From Leguminivora glycinivorella (taxonomy: Eukaryota; Arthropoda; Insecta; Lepidoptera; Tortricidae): a stretch of 64,000 bases of DNA. Of the stretch, positions 11,045-21,722 are shown piece by piece. Position 1 is the stretch's first letter; every line of letters starts with the position of its first letter. A program made the translations under genes and the position numbers. The notes beneath the pieces were generated by a model, which ran no database searches, was not told the DNA's origin, and worked only from the letters and a program-made list of their open reading frames with translations. Location of the stretch: positions 10,415,252 to 10,479,251 of the forward strand of contig NC_062993.1 in assembly GCF_023078275.1 (NCBI RefSeq). Direction: 5' to 3'.

Positions 11045-11266
11045 TATATATTCTGTGGTCCCACGGTAAGCTCAAGAAGGCTTGTGTTGTGGGTACTCAG
11101 ACAACGATATATATAATATATAAATACTTATATACATAGAAAACATCCATGACTCAGGAACAAATGTCTGTGCTCATCACACAAATAAATGCCCTTACCG
11201 GGATTCGAACCCGGGACCGCGTCGTAGCAGGCAGGGTCACTACCGACTACGCCAGACCGGTCGTCA
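11045..11266 (-). mobile_element. SINE S1, near full length
   Basis: On the minus strand: GACGACCGGTCTGGCGTAGT (box A region), then CCCGGGTTCGAATCCCGG (box B), GGCATTTATTTGTGTGATGA, a TATA-rich middle and a 3' part ending in GTGGGACCACAGAATATATA. Typical tRNA-derived SINE; Pol III promoter boxes intact; no protein. Other copies: 5861, 10478, 10748, 34133, 35911, 53504, and a related head at 61872. Confidence 0.85.
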
Positions 11267-12286
11267 AGAGTCGTTAAGAATGACCCAGAATCATAAGTTT
11301 AAATATGACCTTCAAACATACAATCTTTAACTTAAACTGCATAATCGTATAACATGTAGCTATGCTCTAATTCGCAAATGGGGGAATAGAGCTCTTAGAT
11401 AGATTAGCTGACCGTCAAGTGAGTGTGAATATATGAATTTTAATATTTTTAATGGTTGTATAAACTGTGTAACAAACTTGTCTGTAACAAAAGCAAGCAA
11501 ACAAGCACGACAAAAACTGTGGGGCATTTATGTTGTATGGTGTTGGACGTTTGTAGTTTTTTTTTGAAAATTTTGTGTAGATTTGTTGATTAATTGTTTT
11601 TTTTAGCATAGTAATTGTAAATTTTTTGAGTATTGTACCTCTATAACTAGCTTTATTAATAGTATGTGAACATGCCTTAAAAGTCTATATTATTTATGGT
11701 CACGGTTCGTTAATATTTCTTGTATGTGGGTAGCTTTTGCATATTGTTATTTTTCCTCAGTCACCCGTTGACCACGAATGCTGTAAAGTGTTTGAAACGT
11801 CGGGATGAATTGTAAATTCATTATACGCGATATAATCAGTTACCATAGTTTTCATGAGTAACTATCGCGGTAACCGAAGACAATATTAAGCAATACAAAT
11901 GAAACTGTAGGCTATAGGTACTTCTTAAACTGACCAACATTTGTTCAGCGACTTCTAATAATTACGAAGTCTTTAATTTTGTAATTGTTCATACAAAATA
12001 AATATTATTTTCAATAAACGCCATTATTGTTGTCATTGACTTTGTCTGTCACACTTTAGACTTAACAAAATTCGTAATACATTACTTCTAAGGAAAAATT
12101 GGCTATGACAGATGGACAGACAGACGCAAAAGTGATCCTATAAAGGTTCTGTTTTACCTTTTTGAGGTACGGAACCCTAAAAGTAGAAAAATGATGATTC
12201 AGGCTCTGTTACCGACACGAAAGACTTTACACACGTCGTTTGTAAATATTGTCAAAGAAAATATTAATAACATTGATTTATATAGG
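11267..12286. other. No gene seen
   Basis: AT-rich. A segment with GTAAAGTGTTTGAAACGTCGGG near 11783 resembles sequences in Penelope-like or other retroelement ends, but no supporting structure is visible. Confidence 0.3.
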
Positions 12287-14156
12287 TAAGGTATCTGTAC
12301 ACTATTCCGGGATAGTAAAATGTGGTACATTATTCCGGGATACTTTGGTTTTTGTCGCAAAATAAGGAAACTATCAGTAAAATCTTAAGTTAATGCAGTA
12401 TTTAATTAACTATAGATCAAATAGAACCGAAAAAATCGATTTTCGGATATTTATATTATCTTTTGAAGCCGTGAGGTACCTCCAAACGCGTCAGTCGCAA
12501 CCACGCAGTGGTTTCTATGGGCGTGTTTGACGGTGAGCTTAACGCGGCAGCGGAACTTCGTAAGGGTTTGCTGTGATGATGGTAAGTTTATTGATATTAA
12601 ATTTGTATCATAATTATCTTATAGTTATTAAAAGACATTTATATCATCTTTTCAAATTAATTTAAAACATAATTTTATTAAAATACCCGCTCCCGGAATA
12701 ATGTACACCATTTTGACGAGGTGTACATAATTGCGGGAGTATCACGGAATAACGGAAACACAGTCCGTAATGTTTTTGTGTCCTATTACTATTTGCGGTT
12801 AAGTATATTTATATATTTAATGTAAATACATTAAGTAAAGATTACAGATTATAGTGACATAATTACGGTACATATATTTTTTAGATTTTAATCTGATAAT
12901 TGAATACGAAATGTATACTCATTGAGTAATACGTGCGAAATATTGGACTGTGGCATCAACATTAAAATGGTTTTAATTCATAAAATTAAAGCACAAAGTT
13001 TATTTATTTCAATATTTTGAGTATAATTGTTATATAATCTTCCAATATACTAAGAAAAACAATCTTGTTTACCTTTTAATATAGCCTTTTTTTGACTGCC
13101 GTAATTAAGTACACGACTTTATATGAGTGCATCTTATTCCGGTATACTTATATAAAGTATATTAAAATATATAAACTCATAAAATAAGGTACAGAGACCC
13201 GGATATTATGTTTTTAAACTTCCTTAGTTAGCTAAAAATCTTTATACCGCATATTGGTTTGTCCGTCAGTCAGTCCGTCCGTCTACGATTTAGCTCAATC
13301 ATCATTAGTACTAGAAAGCTAAAATTTACATGAGGACAATACATAATAGGATAGACATATATAAATATAAAATAGTACCTATTTACACCGATTTCATCAA
13401 ACATGGCTAAGAAGATAATACTAACATACTTATCTAACACAGCAAAAGGGAGTGTACAAGTTTCTAATAGGGTGGCAACGCGCATGTGACACTTTTTTGA
13501 GTTGCAGGCGTCCATAGGTTACGGTGACCGCTTTCCATCAGGCGGACCGTGTGCTTGTTTGCCACCGACGTAGTATAAAAAAAGAACACTCTCGATTAAT
13601 TCAGTTCTTTCAAACGAAAAAACTAATCAAAATCGGTTTATCCATTCGAAAGCGATGCCTTAGACAGACAGACAGTGAAACTTATAACACCCTGTCGTTA
13701 TATCATATAATCGTTATACCGTAAAATATCATATTTCCCTTCCCATTCCAGCCCACCAAAATATTGCCAATTATAAAAAATACACTCTGTATAAGCATTT
13801 ATCAAAACGATATGTGCATTATATATTTATGTAAACAATATTTTTAATTCGTTTCTTTACATTATGCTTCAACAAAGTGGACTTTAAAGATATCCCGTAA
13901 TAATGTACAACGACTCCCGGAATTAAAGCCATACCAAAATTGTATCCCGGAATAATGGGCAAACTAAGGGTTTAGTAAAACAACGGTAATTTCTATAAAT
14001 TAGAAGTTACGATGCAAAATAGTGTCTTAAATCGATCGTAGAAGACTTATCCTCAAAATAAAATAGTTAACACGACTAGAAACTTCGCATTTTTGTTTCA
14101 ATCCTCACTTAAAGTAGGAAACGTCTTAAGTTCCCGTAATATGGTACAGTTACCTT
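12287..14156. mobile_element. Large inverted-repeat element with CCGGAATAATGTAC sites
   Basis: Ends TAAGGTATCTGTACACTATT and the inverse of TAAGGTAACTGTACCATATT define about 1.87 kb. Variants of GTACATTATTCCGGGA recur near the left end (12298, 12330) and as the inverse TCCCGGAATAATGTAC towards the right (12686, 13894, 13917, 13942, 14131). No transposase is present; frames inside are short. A copy of repeat F8 is nested at 13440-13582. No exact target duplication was found, so superfamily is unknown. Confidence 0.6.
13440..13582 (+). repeat. Repeat F8, nested copy
   Basis: Second copy of the family described at 6555: GCAACGCGCATGTGACAC, GTTGCAGGCGTCCATAGGTT and TGCTTGTTTGCCACCGACGT, ending in an A-rich tail. 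It interrupts the 12287-14156 element. Confidence 0.75.
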
Positions 14157-14377
14157 AACCTAACCACAAAATTAAAATTTTGAAAAAACCCCCGACTGCG
14201 ACATAGCAGACCGATTTTCATGAAATATGGCTAAGAACACTCCCGCTAACTCAGCTTTCAGACAAAAAAAAAACTAAATCTAAATCGGTTCATCCATTCA
14301 GGAGCTACGATGTCACAGACAGACAGACAGACACGTCAAACTTATAACACCCCATCGTTTTTGCGTCGGGGGTTAAA
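14157..14377 (-). repeat. Family F2 (CCCCCGACGC) copy
   Basis: Full-length minus-strand copy. On that strand it starts AACCCCCGACGCAAAAACGA, then (GTCT)n, GATGAACCGATTTAGATTTA, CATGAAAATCGGTCTGCTAT, and ends in TTTTGTGGTTAGGTTA. The CCCCGACG/CGACGGGG 5' palindrome is degenerate in this copy. It abuts the right end of the preceding inverted-repeat element. Confidence 0.8.
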
Positions 14378-15077
14378 AATATACCTTGATAAATACAACT
14401 TTTAATTCTTCAATGTGAATAAACTGCTCCGCTATGAAAGAAAAACATTGTATGTACAAAAATTGCTTGTTTAAAGGTAAGATGCCCTAAGCGACATTCT
14501 AACATACAACCACAGAACTAGATTTAGATAGAAGAAACAAATTCATCTATTTGTATAGGGGCCGAGCGTGTCAGATTTTGTACTGAAGTTGTTACTTGCC
14601 TGTGATTTTAAATATGTCTCTGGCCCTAGAGTGTTCATATTTTTTGTGTTGTTGCAATTAAATATCACGTAACGAGGCATTTTTACTTATAAAAATTGAC
14701 GCCCGAAAGCTGCAAGCTGCGATTAAAGACGGACAGCTCAGTGGATTTTACAGAGTTAATTTGACACGCTAAGTAGATACGTTTGCTTGATCTATGGTAT
14801 ATGACATCTGTGCATATAACCATCAGCATGATAGTGACACGTCCGACTAAGCCAGACCCGTCTATACTTTCTTGATACTAGAGTACTCGACCTTGATCTT
14901 TAAGCGGGTCGCACTTCGCACGATCAAGATCATTTCTTTCCGATATACATCTCATCTATAAAGTGATCTCTCAAACATGTTATTATGAGAATTTATGGGC
15001 TGGTTAAGTACCGTGAAATCGGCACGTAAAATTGTGCTCCAGTTTGATCTTAAAGTCTAAATATAATATTATTTGGT
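14378..15077. other. No gene; short repeat at 14538-14640
   Basis: Unassigned apart from 14538-14640, which contains TCATCTATTTGTATAGGGGC (also near 2280) and TTGTTACTTGCCTGTGATTT (compare 3326-3350). Confidence 0.4.
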
Positions 15078-15180
15078 TTTAAACCCCGACGCAAAAACGA
15101 CGGGGTGTTATAAGTTTGACGTGTCTGTCTGTTTGTTTGTCTGTCTGTCTCTGTGTGTGTGTGTGTCTGTCTGTGGCATA
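15078..15180 (+). repeat. Family F2, 3'-truncated
   Basis: Keeps the 5' palindromic CCCCGACGCAAAAACGACGG and the (TCTG)n/(TG)n microsatellite, then breaks at GGCATA where the minus-strand LINE tail begins. Confidence 0.75.
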
Positions 15181-15480
15181 ATCAATCAATCAATCAATCA
15201 AAATATTTATTCGTAATAAACTTAAAACTACACAATATGCAAAAAAAAACAGTATTACTAAAACTACAAACGTACAAGGGATTGATAAGTTTATCACGAA
15301 ATGGTCCCGTCTCAGCATAATGCTGACCCGGAGGTCAGCGCTGATCTTCCGACGAGACCATTTGTGAGACCACGAACGCAGCCGCACGACACAGCCCCAT
15401 CGCAATTCGAACGCATCCTTATTGAAGCGATCAACGCCATCTTGTCTACTATCTATTATGGCAGGGTATCATTGCGTCAT
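15181..15480 (-). mobile_element. LINE 3' end with (TTGA)n tail
   Basis: Read on the minus strand, the 3' end is TTACGAATAAATATTTTGAT followed by (TGAT)n: polyadenylation signal plus microsatellite tail. The upstream block TCGTCGGAAGATCAGCGCTG recurs at 6301 on the plus strand. No RT frame remains; a 71-residue minus frame here is not protein-like. Confidence 0.6.
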
Positions 15481-15933
15481 TTTTGACAATGGTGACATTT
15501 CACATTAATATCAATGGAGCCATGCCGCACAGCAAAGTAATATTTTTAGATCTTCAAACTAAAGAACAAATAAATAACATACATTTTGCATGACGTTTAT
15601 AGGTGACGTTGATGCTAAAATGACATCAAGTCACATAGAGGTTCAAGTCTTAAGTTTCACCTAAACTAATTACAAGGGACCCTAAGCAAGCGACTCGATA
15701 AGGTGTCGTAAACACTTAAAATATTTGCTTAAATGTACTTTGCCATAGATTAGTCGTTGACACAGTAAACATCGAAGCCTAACAACTTAACCGCTTTTAG
15801 TCTGAATAGTTTAAAAGTTAAAGCTCAGACAGTAAAAGTGGGCGAACATTTAGGCTTCCAACTTTCTAGCATAACTTACACCGAGTTCGTATGAATTAAA
15901 CATAAGATCGCAGACTTGCACTATGTGAAGCGC
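15481..15933. other. No gene seen
   Basis: AT-rich sequence without recognised features. Confidence 0.4.
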
Positions 15934-15936
15934 TTA

Positions 15937-16091
15937 CGCCGTGTCTTGCGTGGGCGAGAGACGCAACGGCGACGGTCGCGCGACCGTCGCCGTCGCGTCT
16001 CATACTTCCATATCGATAAGGTTTGATTTCGTATGCGTCGCATCGCCGTCGCCCGACCATCGCGCGACCGTCGCCCACGCAAGCCACGGCG
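15937..16091. mobile_element. CG-rich PIF/Harbinger MITE
   Basis: Ends CGCCGTGTCTTGCGTGGGCG and the inverse of CGCCGTGGCTTGCGTGGGCG, 155 bp, flanked by TTA on both sides (15934-15936, 16092-16094), the PIF/Harbinger duplication. Interior palindromes GGTCGCGCGACC occur in both arms. Related pieces lie at 16428-16462 and 16772-16823. Confidence 0.85.
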
Positions 16092-16252
16092 TTAGTCGTA
16101 CAAAATCGACGGTAAAAGGTAAGGTTCAGGTTTTAACTGCAGATATCTTTAGGATCTCTTGCTAAAAAGGGACGGACGAATATTGTCAATATTGTCATAT
16201 CATCTCAGCTACAACTTGACTCATTCTATAGGAATTGATACATAGGCACATA

Positions 16253-16556
16253 TTTTTAACCCCCAACGCAAAAACGACGGGGTGTTATAAGTTTGACGTG
16301 TCTGCCTGTGTGTGTGTCTGTCTGTTTGTCTGTCTATCTGTCTGTGTGTGTGTCTGTCTGTAGCATCGTAGCTCCCGAACGGATGAACCGATTTCGATTT
16401 AGTTTTTTTTGTTTGAAAGCTGAGTTACGGTCGCGCGACCGTCGCCCACGCAAGACACGGCGTTAGTCGGGAGTGTTATTAGCCATGTTTTATGAAAATC
16501 GGTTCACTATGTCGCGGTCGGGGGTTTTTCAAAATTGTAATTTTGTGGTTAGGTTA
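16253..16556 (+). repeat. Family F2 copy with MITE scar
   Basis: Complete F2 copy: 5' CCCCAACGCAAAAACGACGG, a long (TCTG)n run, GATGAACCGATTTCGATTTA, and 3' TTTTGTGGTTAGGTTA. It is interrupted at 16428-16462 by a CG-rich piece that is absent from the sibling copies. Confidence 0.85.
16428..16462. mobile_element. 35-bp PIF/Harbinger MITE remnant, TTA duplication
   Basis: CGGTCGCGCGACCGTCGCCC plus ACGCAAGACACGGCG sits between two TTA triplets. Sibling F2 copies (24110, 42967, 49197) have a single TTA at this point, so the empty site is visible. The left terminal repeat is deleted; the right end matches 16068-16091. Confidence 0.8.
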
Positions 16557-16771
16557 TTCTACTTTTAAAGCTTCCAGCGCTGTAGGCGACGGAACTACCA
16601 AACTTCGTGCTGCGCGCGCGCTGGCAGCCTGGCCGCTACGGATGCCGCTGCCAGCGCACGTCTTTTGTTTTTTGTAGTTTTGTGTTTATTTACCGTCGGC
16701 GGCCCGGTCACCTACAAGCGCTTAATTTTCTATAGAAATCACGTGACATGTTGCTCACCGATTAGCCTTTA
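16557..16771. other. GC-rich inverted repeat, no gene
   Basis: GCGCTGGCAGC at 16618 and GCTGCCAGCGC at 16648 form a perfect 11-bp stem with a GC-rich loop. No supported frame. Confidence 0.4.
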
Positions 16772-16823
16772 CGCCGTGGCTTGCGTGGGCGACGGTCGAT
16801 CGCGCGACGGCGATGCGAAGGCT
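16772..16823. mobile_element. PIF/Harbinger MITE left end
   Basis: CGCCGTGGCTTGCGTGGGCG preceded by TTA (16769-16771) and followed by GGTCGATCGCGCGACGG. One end only; the rest is lost. Confidence 0.65.
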
Positions 16824-17398
16824 GTAGTTTTTCGACAGTTCCGGGGCAACCTGCCGAATTTTGCGCCCGGACAGCCAACGCAACGAAGCCTCGACGTTAC
16901 GTTGTCACCTAAATCTAGAGAATTTGTGATGTGTTCTTAATTTTATGTACGCTTTTATGTATTTTTAGTTACTCAGTGCTTTGGTTTTTACTGTCATACT
17001 GTGTAACGTATTTGAAATAAAATAAAATAAAAATTAAAATAAGATCAGCATCACTGAAGCAGTACTTCTACAAATGTCAAAGTCCCCGATTGTTGACATT
17101 TGCAGCTTGTGGCAGTAATTTCGGTGTACAATACTACAGAATGAATGTCGCTGTAGTCTGAATTGGAACTGTACCTTAAACTAGCTATCGTTGTTCTTTA
17201 TTGTATTTGGCAGCGAGTTGGATGCAATAGCTTAAACAAAGGTAAGAAATGGTATCACTTGGCGTGCTCCCAAACATCTTGGAATAAAGAGTATCGTTTC
17301 ATCATAACGTTCCATTTACCGAGGTTAGTGTATAAGTACAGTCAGTGCCAAAAGTAATGGATTAGACTGTCTTCATTATTTGTGCCTACTAAAGTCTG
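16824..17398. other. No gene seen
   Basis: Includes an A-rich run AATAAAATAAAATAAAA at 17016-17033. No supported frame. Confidence 0.35.
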
Positions 17399-17450
17399 AC
17401 CAGGGTACGCAGCCGAATGGCACAAACGCTCACGGACATTAATTTACCTG
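17399..17450 (+). repeat. Family F7 (GTAGCCGAATGGCA) end
   Basis: CCAGGGTACGCAGCCGAATG then GCACAAACGCTCACG, matching the left end of the complete element at 57888-58051. Single terminus only. Confidence 0.65.
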
Positions 17451-17582
17451 ACTTAATAAATATAAATTGGATTTAAAAATAACTTCTCTCCATGTTTTTA
17501 TTAATTATCTGACGCTTTAATTCGTGCATGGTATACAATATTTTATTTTATCTACAGTCAAGTTCCCTATTGTGTCATATAC

Positions 17583-17725
17583 GTAAAAATTTCAACCCTT
17601 GCCACCGTGACCCAATGGCCCAATGGTTTAGGCATCCGTGGGGTGGCTATAACGGAGATCGCTGGTTCGAATGCAGCTTTGGAAACTTGGAGGCCTTGGT
17701 AATTTTTCTTTGTATCTGACATTTA
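17583..17725 (+). mobile_element. tRNA-derived SINE S4
   Basis: Box A-like TGGCCCAATGGTTTAGGCAT followed about 30 bp later by box B-like CTGGTTCGAATGCAGC, then GGAAACTTGGAGGCCTTGGT and a T-rich end. Spacing fits an internal Pol III promoter. Only copy in the window. Confidence 0.55.
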
Positions 17726-18539
17726 CTTCATTTTAAAGTTCGATCTTTTCGATTCGTTTTCACGGACCCTCTGTTCCGAAACTGCTTGGCTTTAACAGTT
17801 CCTAACGAATTGAAGAGCCCTCGGCCCGGCCTAGTTGGCACCGGTTTCCGAAATTTACATTTTCTCTTCGTTGCACTACTTTTGGCAACCGGTAATCTCA
17901 TGTATTAGGAATACAGGTTATTTTACATGTATTTAATTTATTTTGCTTTTAAAAATGTGACTGTGTAGACTGTGTTTAGTAAAATGTAGCACTTTGCCGC
18001 TTACCATGAAAACGAGATTAATTCTTTTTTTGGTTGTATCTTTGTATGAATAAACTGACAAATCGGCTTTATAGCAATGGACCAAAAAAATGGGACGTTT
18101 TACTAGACACACTCACAAATCATGTTCATTAAATTAAGGTTTATTAAAAATTGTGTTATATTCTAATTATTATGAGTAGAATATATTAAATCCGGTGTAG
18201 CTATTGAATAAAATACGTTAAATCTACTAATGTATTCAGTCAAATCTTTTACAGAGTAATAACGTTTATTACTTCATAGTTTTTTTGCTAGCTTGACTTT
18301 AAAATAATGTTGGTTTATACGGGACGACACATTGGAAAAAATGGAAAATACTCCAATAGTTAAAATTATCCGTGAGTTGGAATTGTCCCCCTATACCTTA
18401 TTGTTATAAGCTTTGATTCAGGATTAGGCAAAGTGTGGATTCTGATGGAAACACTAGTTGTTGACGTGGTGAGCAATATAATTTTGAGTAACATGTGTTT
18501 ACAAAATTACGATATTACTAAACTTAATAGTTTCTTATA
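17726..18539. other. No gene seen
   Basis: AT-rich; no supported frame, no repeat match in the window. Confidence 0.4.
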
Positions 18540-18968
18540 TTTGTTATACAAGGGGGCAAAGTTGTATTTTAATGCCGAGTGTGGAATTGAAAAACGAGCA
18601 AGTAAAAGGATTCTATAGTTGAACCACGAGCGAAGCGATTGGTTCGAGAATAAAATCCTGAACTTGTGAGATTTTTCAACACACGAGAAGTAAAATACAT
18701 TTGGACCCGTGTGTAACACAAAACTTTTCCCCTCACTATAGCGAGGAAAGTACAACGCAAAAAATGCGTTTATCACTGCTTCCAGTAGCTCCACAGGTGG
18801 TAAATCATCTTTATTACTAGATTCACCTACTTTTATCAATTTTAAAGCAGTTAATTTGACTTTATTCAAGGTCTAATTACTTTACCCACTAGTGGTTAAA
18901 ATGCGTTTTTACCCGCTGGTATTAAAGGACAAAACACGTGTTTCCGAACTAGTGAGGGGAAAAATATT
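18540..18968 (+). repeat. Family F3 (GAACCACGAGCGAAGC), about 430 bp
   Basis: Shared blocks: GAACCACGAGCGAAGCGA (half of a hairpin), ACTTTTCCCCTCACTATAGC, TCCACAGGTGGTAAATCATC, CCACTAGTGG and AACACGTGTTTCCGA. Other copies: 33553, 37050 and, inverted, 53937. The minus strand of two copies keeps an open stretch reading KVGESSNKDDLPPVELLEAV, but 37050 has a stop there, so coding is doubtful. Confidence 0.8.
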
Positions 18969-19361
18969 TTAACTGCTCTCACATAAGTAATAGGTTTATT
19001 TTATGTCAGCATAGTAAACAAATATACAACTTCCAATATACCTTACAAATTGGCTCCAAATATAGTTTCGTTATAAGTAGCTAAGATGACAGGGGTCGAC
19101 CCGGTGTCAAGTAGTTTCACTTTCTACAAAGCTTAACCTCGGTACATGGCAGATGTCACTCTATGGTCCCAACTAGTCCCAAGTGACACTTTGAGAGTTG
19201 AGATTGATGATCAAGACCCTTTACGTACTTAATTAACGTGCATTGTATACTTAATAGTACATTACGATACCTACAAGTGCGTAAAAAATAAAATAAGTGG
19301 CATAAATTAAATCGACATATATGAGTCACAAATTTCCTTTTCGCACGTGTATCTTACTACG

Positions 19362-19457
19362 TTTTTCAGTACAGATGGCCCTCCGAAGTTTCGACCTGAC
19401 ATATAATGAACCCTTCTCGCACTAGTGCGTAAAAAAAACACCATCTGTACTGAAAAA
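19362..19457. mobile_element. 96-bp MITE
   Basis: TTTTTCAGTACAGATGG at the left and CCATCTGTACTGAAAAA at the right form perfect 17-bp terminal inverted repeats. The flanking 18969-19650 shows nothing else I can assign. Confidence 0.75.
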
Positions 19458-19656
19458 TAAGCTTTCTGATATTTCCATAGGTACCTCTAGACAATTAATT
19501 AAAAACTGTAATAGATGTTAATGTACCCATCGGATGATTTTTCAATAAATGAATATTCATTTTATTATGTCTATTAATCATCTCAAATCTTATTCATTTA
19601 TATCTTAAATGTGAATTATAATTTCTTACATCAAGCAAAAATAAACATAAGTATAC

Positions 19657-19783
19657 CGGGGCCCGTTTCTCGAAAGGTACAAGCCTTGTATTACAAGTGC
19701 GCGAACTGTCAAATCGTATGGGTTGTCATGGAAACACACTTGTAATAGGCTTGTAAAGGCTTGTACCTTTCGAGAAACGGGCC
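19657..19783. mobile_element. GGCCC MITE, copy 2
   Basis: GGCCCGTTTCTCGAAAGGTA and its inverse, with internal GCCTTGTA and TACAAGCC repeats. Same family as 3091-3211. It lies within the terminal repeat of the outer element. Confidence 0.8.
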
Positions 19784-19863
19784 ACGGTGTAATATGAGGA
19801 AACAGAAACATTTTAACAACGCATTTCTGAGGCTAAAATAAGGATAAATAGTTATTTGTGCAA

Positions 19864-20240
19864 AGTAGTTGTTTAACCGCACGTGCCAAGATTCCAATAT
19901 TGAACCGCAAGCGTAGCGAGTGATTCAAAAAGTGGAATCTTGAGCGTTGCGAGGGTTCCAAGGCACGAAGGTTAAACAAACTTTGCCACCGAGTGAAACA
20001 CAATATTTTTCACCACACCAACACGAACAAATACTGACTATAAAGCATCAAAATAAATCAAATCCATCGATTTGTTCAATATTTATGATTCAAAATCATC
20101 ATTTATAGTAAATTCTATCAGCTATAGCTAAAGGCATCAAGTTAAAATTTGTATGAAATTACTTTGCACTCTTGTGGATAAAATGATTTTTTTCTATCTG
20201 TTTTCGAATACCAAAGTAAGCCTTTACCCGTTGGTGTGGT
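19864..20240. repeat. Repeat F5, nested
   Basis: GAACCGCAAGCGTAGCGAGT and GTGAAACACAATATTTTTCACC give it the same outline as family F3 without close identity. It ends near GTTGGTGTGGTGAAAA, inversely related to CACCACACCAAC at 20015. Confidence 0.45.
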
Positions 20241-20418
20241 GAAAATATTATAATTATGACGTCAAGCGGACAAAAAAAATTTTTTCGTGTATTTTTTCAA
20301 AGTTTAATTGGATGTATGTTCATATAAAAAGTAAAGAATGTTCCTAAAACTGACACTTAAAATAAAATTTTCATTTTTTTTTCTAAAAAAAATCTTTTAT
20401 GCAATGAGTCACTAGTAA

Positions 20419-20861
20419 GAGCCTGTTCACACTAGCGATTCTTTTCGGCGATTTTTAGGCGATGCGAGATCGCGGCGTGCACGCAGCGAGCTCGCCGCGG
20501 GTCGTCGCGGCATAACACGCTTGCGAAAGAGCCCAAAATATTATGATCACTTTCTGCTAGGCGGTAGTCCCATGCGGGATCCTCCCAAAATTTACGGTTT
20601 GATTTTCGTTTTCGATTTAATCGCCTTCTGAGCAACACAGCTAAAAGTATCTCCTCGTCAGAGTCCATTTTGTGAATAATGAAAGCCCGTAAAGATAACA
20701 ACAGCGAAATCGCGGCGAGCTTGCCGCGAGTACGCGGCGTTACAATCGCGATAAAAAATTGCTGCGATGCCGCGACGACCCGCGGCGAGCTTGTTGCGTG
20801 CTCGCCGCAATCTCGCATCGCCCAAAAATCGCCGAAAATAATCGCTAGTGTGAACAGGCCC
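20419..20861. mobile_element. PIF/Harbinger deletion derivative, TAA duplication
   Basis: Ends GAGCCTGTTCACACTAGCGA and the inverse of GGGCCTGTTCACACTAGCGA, 443 bp, with terminal repeats of more than 40 bp. TAA flanks both sides (20416-20418, 20862-20864). It retains a transposase N-terminal piece (next entry). Confidence 0.9.
20432..20668 (-). pseudogene. Harbinger transposase N-terminal remnant
   Basis: From ATG at 20666-20668 the minus frame reads MDSDEEILLAVLLRRRLNRK, then RKFWEDPAWDYRLAESDHNI. An acidic start, an Arg/Lys-rich stretch and an aromatic W block are usual at the N-terminus of PIF/Harbinger transposases. The DDE nuclease domain that should follow is deleted, and the frame runs into terminal-repeat sequence. 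The same frame extends upstream to 20818 but that part is terminal repeat. Family assignment agrees with the TAA duplication. Non-functional as a nuclease. Confidence 0.7.
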
Positions 20862-21058
20862 TAACGGCATCATCGCCATCAAAACAGCGTTTTGTTCTGA
20901 GAAATAAGTAAGTAGGTAATTGATATTTTTTTTATTGCTTATATCTCAAAAAGTAGGCGAAATACAGAAAAGTTTATGTGACATTTTACTCTTGACTTCT
21001 AATATGATAAGGAATACGCTGTTAAAATTATTCGGTTTACTTATGTGACACCGTGTAT

Positions 21059-21490
21059 AATTCACAAATTAAAATAAAATGAAAACAAAAGACAGACGTA
21101 ATCTTGTAATTTGTAACTATTGCTATGGCACAAATGATTGCGAATAGATTTGAATTATAATTTCTCTTTGATAAATTCAAAGTATGTTATAGAATATTTA
21201 AATATCAATCAGCAATGCATATAAAATTAAAATATTCATAGAAAAATTGCTATTCTAAGAAAGAATATGATTATTAAATGTAATTTTTTGTGTGTTTTGT
21301 AATATATCTGTTATCCGTTTTTGCGTCTAAATCCTAATTAGCCTCACCCGTCAGGCTTTATAAATTTTCAGCTCATAAGTTTAGTTATAGATCATCCACA
21401 TACATAATTCAACAACTAAATTTCGAGCTATGTTTATTTTTTCCTTTTATTATCTACTCTTCAGAGCCCAAGTGGAGGACAGATTTAAAG
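21059..21490. other. No gene seen
   Basis: AT-rich, no supported feature. Confidence 0.4.
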
Positions 21491-21722
21491 CCTCCGCCAC
21501 ACATGAATCGTTTTGATAGCGTAGCGTTAGCGGAGCGTCAGCGGTGCGCCGGCGGAACGCTGGCGTTTCGCTCGCAAACCGCGCGCATTCCGCTCGCAAT
21601 CCGCGCTCGTTAGTTCCCGCCGGCGTCCGTTGGGCGCAACGCCAGCGTTTGTCCGGCGCACCGCTATCGTTGCGCTCCGCTACCGCTCCGCCTACGTTAT
21701 CCAAACGCGCATGTGTGGTCGA
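21491..21722. mobile_element. GC-rich MITE with repeated GCGGAGCG units
   Basis: CCACACATG at the left and CATGTGTGG at the right bound arms rich in AGCGGAGCG, GGTGCGCCGG and AACGCTGGCGTT with their inverses. GC content contrasts strongly with flanks. Its right edge is interrupted by the hAT element at 21723. Confidence 0.7.

Larger units (their letters stand above)
19652..21058. mobile_element. Outer TATACACGGTG element with nested insertions
   Basis: Left end TATAC (interrupted by a MITE) then CGGTGTAATATGAGGAAAC; right end the inverse of TATACACGGTGTCACATAAG. A simpler relative is at 23311-23820. Inside are the GGCCC MITE (19657), repeat F5 (19864) and a Harbinger element (20419), each splitting sequence that is continuous in the relative. 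No transposase of its own is visible. Confidence 0.65.

Noticed and set aside
11755..11900. Penelope-like or hammerhead motif at GAAACGTCGGG
   Set aside because: The CTGATGA box is missing and no target duplication or tail is visible.
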